A stretch of 11,718 nt of DNA, from the NCBI GenBank assembly GCA_034421575.1, contig DAOUKG010000062.1, positions 1 to 11,718 on the forward strand, in the 5' to 3' direction. The stretch is from VXLM01 sp034421575 (GTDB taxonomy: Bacteria; Chloroflexota; Dehalococcoidia; Lucifugimonadales; VXLM01). Positions 11,609 to 11,718 of the stretch are shown here, piece by piece. How positions within the stretch are numbered: the stretch's first letter is position 1; each line of letters starts with the position of its first letter. The translations under genes were made by a program, and so were the position numbers. The notes beneath the pieces were generated by a model. It saw only the letters and a list, made by a program, of their open reading frames with translations, did not search any database and was not told the DNA's origin.

Positions 11609-11718
11609 AACCTTGTATGTCAAGACACTGTAGCGAGTTCTGGCGTTGGCGTTAGCAGTTCTGTCATCTCGCGGTAGATCTGGCGGGCCAGGTAGGTCTT
11701 GAGGACACGTATGGCCTC
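11609..11718 (-). mobile_element. Right end of an IS110-family insertion sequence
   Basis: The 3' end of a transposase gene is separated by only 11 bases from the point where a known chromosomal repeat breaks off. A very short end after the transposase stop is usual for the IS110 group, in which the long non-coding end carrying the bridge RNA lies before the gene, here beyond the window. No terminal inverted repeat is expected for this group, and none can be tested here. Confidence 0.55.
11620..11718 (-). CDS. IS110-family transposase, C-terminal 32 residues
   Basis: Reading leftward from the edge, the frame gives EAIRVLKTYLARQIYREM followed by a short tail TELLTPTPELATVS and TGA at 11620-11622. 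The first 18 residues match the pattern that closes IS110 transposases (EAxRxLKRxLAxxIYRxL). These enzymes carry a RuvC-like DEDD domain and a C-terminal Tnp domain with a catalytic serine, and recombine DNA using an element-encoded RNA guide. None of those catalytic parts is within the window. The family call rests on recall of this C-terminal pattern, so it is moderate. Confidence 0.6.
   Translation of the reverse strand, partial: EAIRVLKTYLARQIYREMTELLTPTPELATVS

Overview
The window looks like a stretch of a Chloroflexota chromosome, probably of the Dehalococcoidia/SAR202 kind. This is an inference from four things: high GC; a lipoprotein with a Thr-Pro/Ala-Thr linker of the sort common in that phylum; the order holB then ricT/PSP1; and gaps packed with short palindromic repeats. 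No rRNA or tRNA gene is visible, so the taxonomy rests on style rather than on a marker.

Layout. A fragment of an unrecognised leftward gene opens the window (1-54). Two rightward housekeeping genes follow: holB (DNA polymerase III delta prime) and a 75-residue N-terminal remnant of a RicT/PSP1 protein. A leftward class IV aminotransferase (1652-2560) and a rightward GH33 sialidase of the cytosolic NEU2 type (2910-3911) diverge from a 350-base gap. That gap holds phased GTGCCA repeats overlapping a good sigma-70-like promoter. From 4474 to 11350 every gene points left: an amidohydrolase, an amidase-signature enzyme, a Gfo/Idh/MocA oxidoreductase translationally coupled to a 117-residue protein that resembles the second domain of that same family, and a 661-residue lipoprotein with an LppX-like domain and seven kelch-type blades. 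The right edge cuts into an IS110-family transposase (last 32 residues).

Non-coding structure. Nearly all non-operonic, non-divergent gaps are occupied by repeats. The main family is a composite element, always in the same orientation: a G-rich heptad tract (sometimes), CCCTCACCC, one or two variable hairpins, a constant hairpin (arms CCCTCTCCC and GGGAGAGGG), and a tail of about 50 bases. Arm changes are matched by complementary changes in the opposite arm. A second family is a 20-base palindrome, also with paired changes. The IS110 end sits inside a copy of the composite element, directly after one hairpin.

How the genes work together. holB and ricT resemble the conserved holB-yaaT neighbourhood of Bacillus. 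The amidohydrolase, amidase, oxidoreductase and sialidase suggest scavenging of amides, sugars or sialic-acid-like compounds, but the repeats between them argue for separate transcription units. No complete novel defence or mobile system is visible. The most unusual signals are the repeat system with its IS110 insertion, the split Gfo/Idh/MocA pair, the truncated RicT and the amidohydrolase with an altered metal site.
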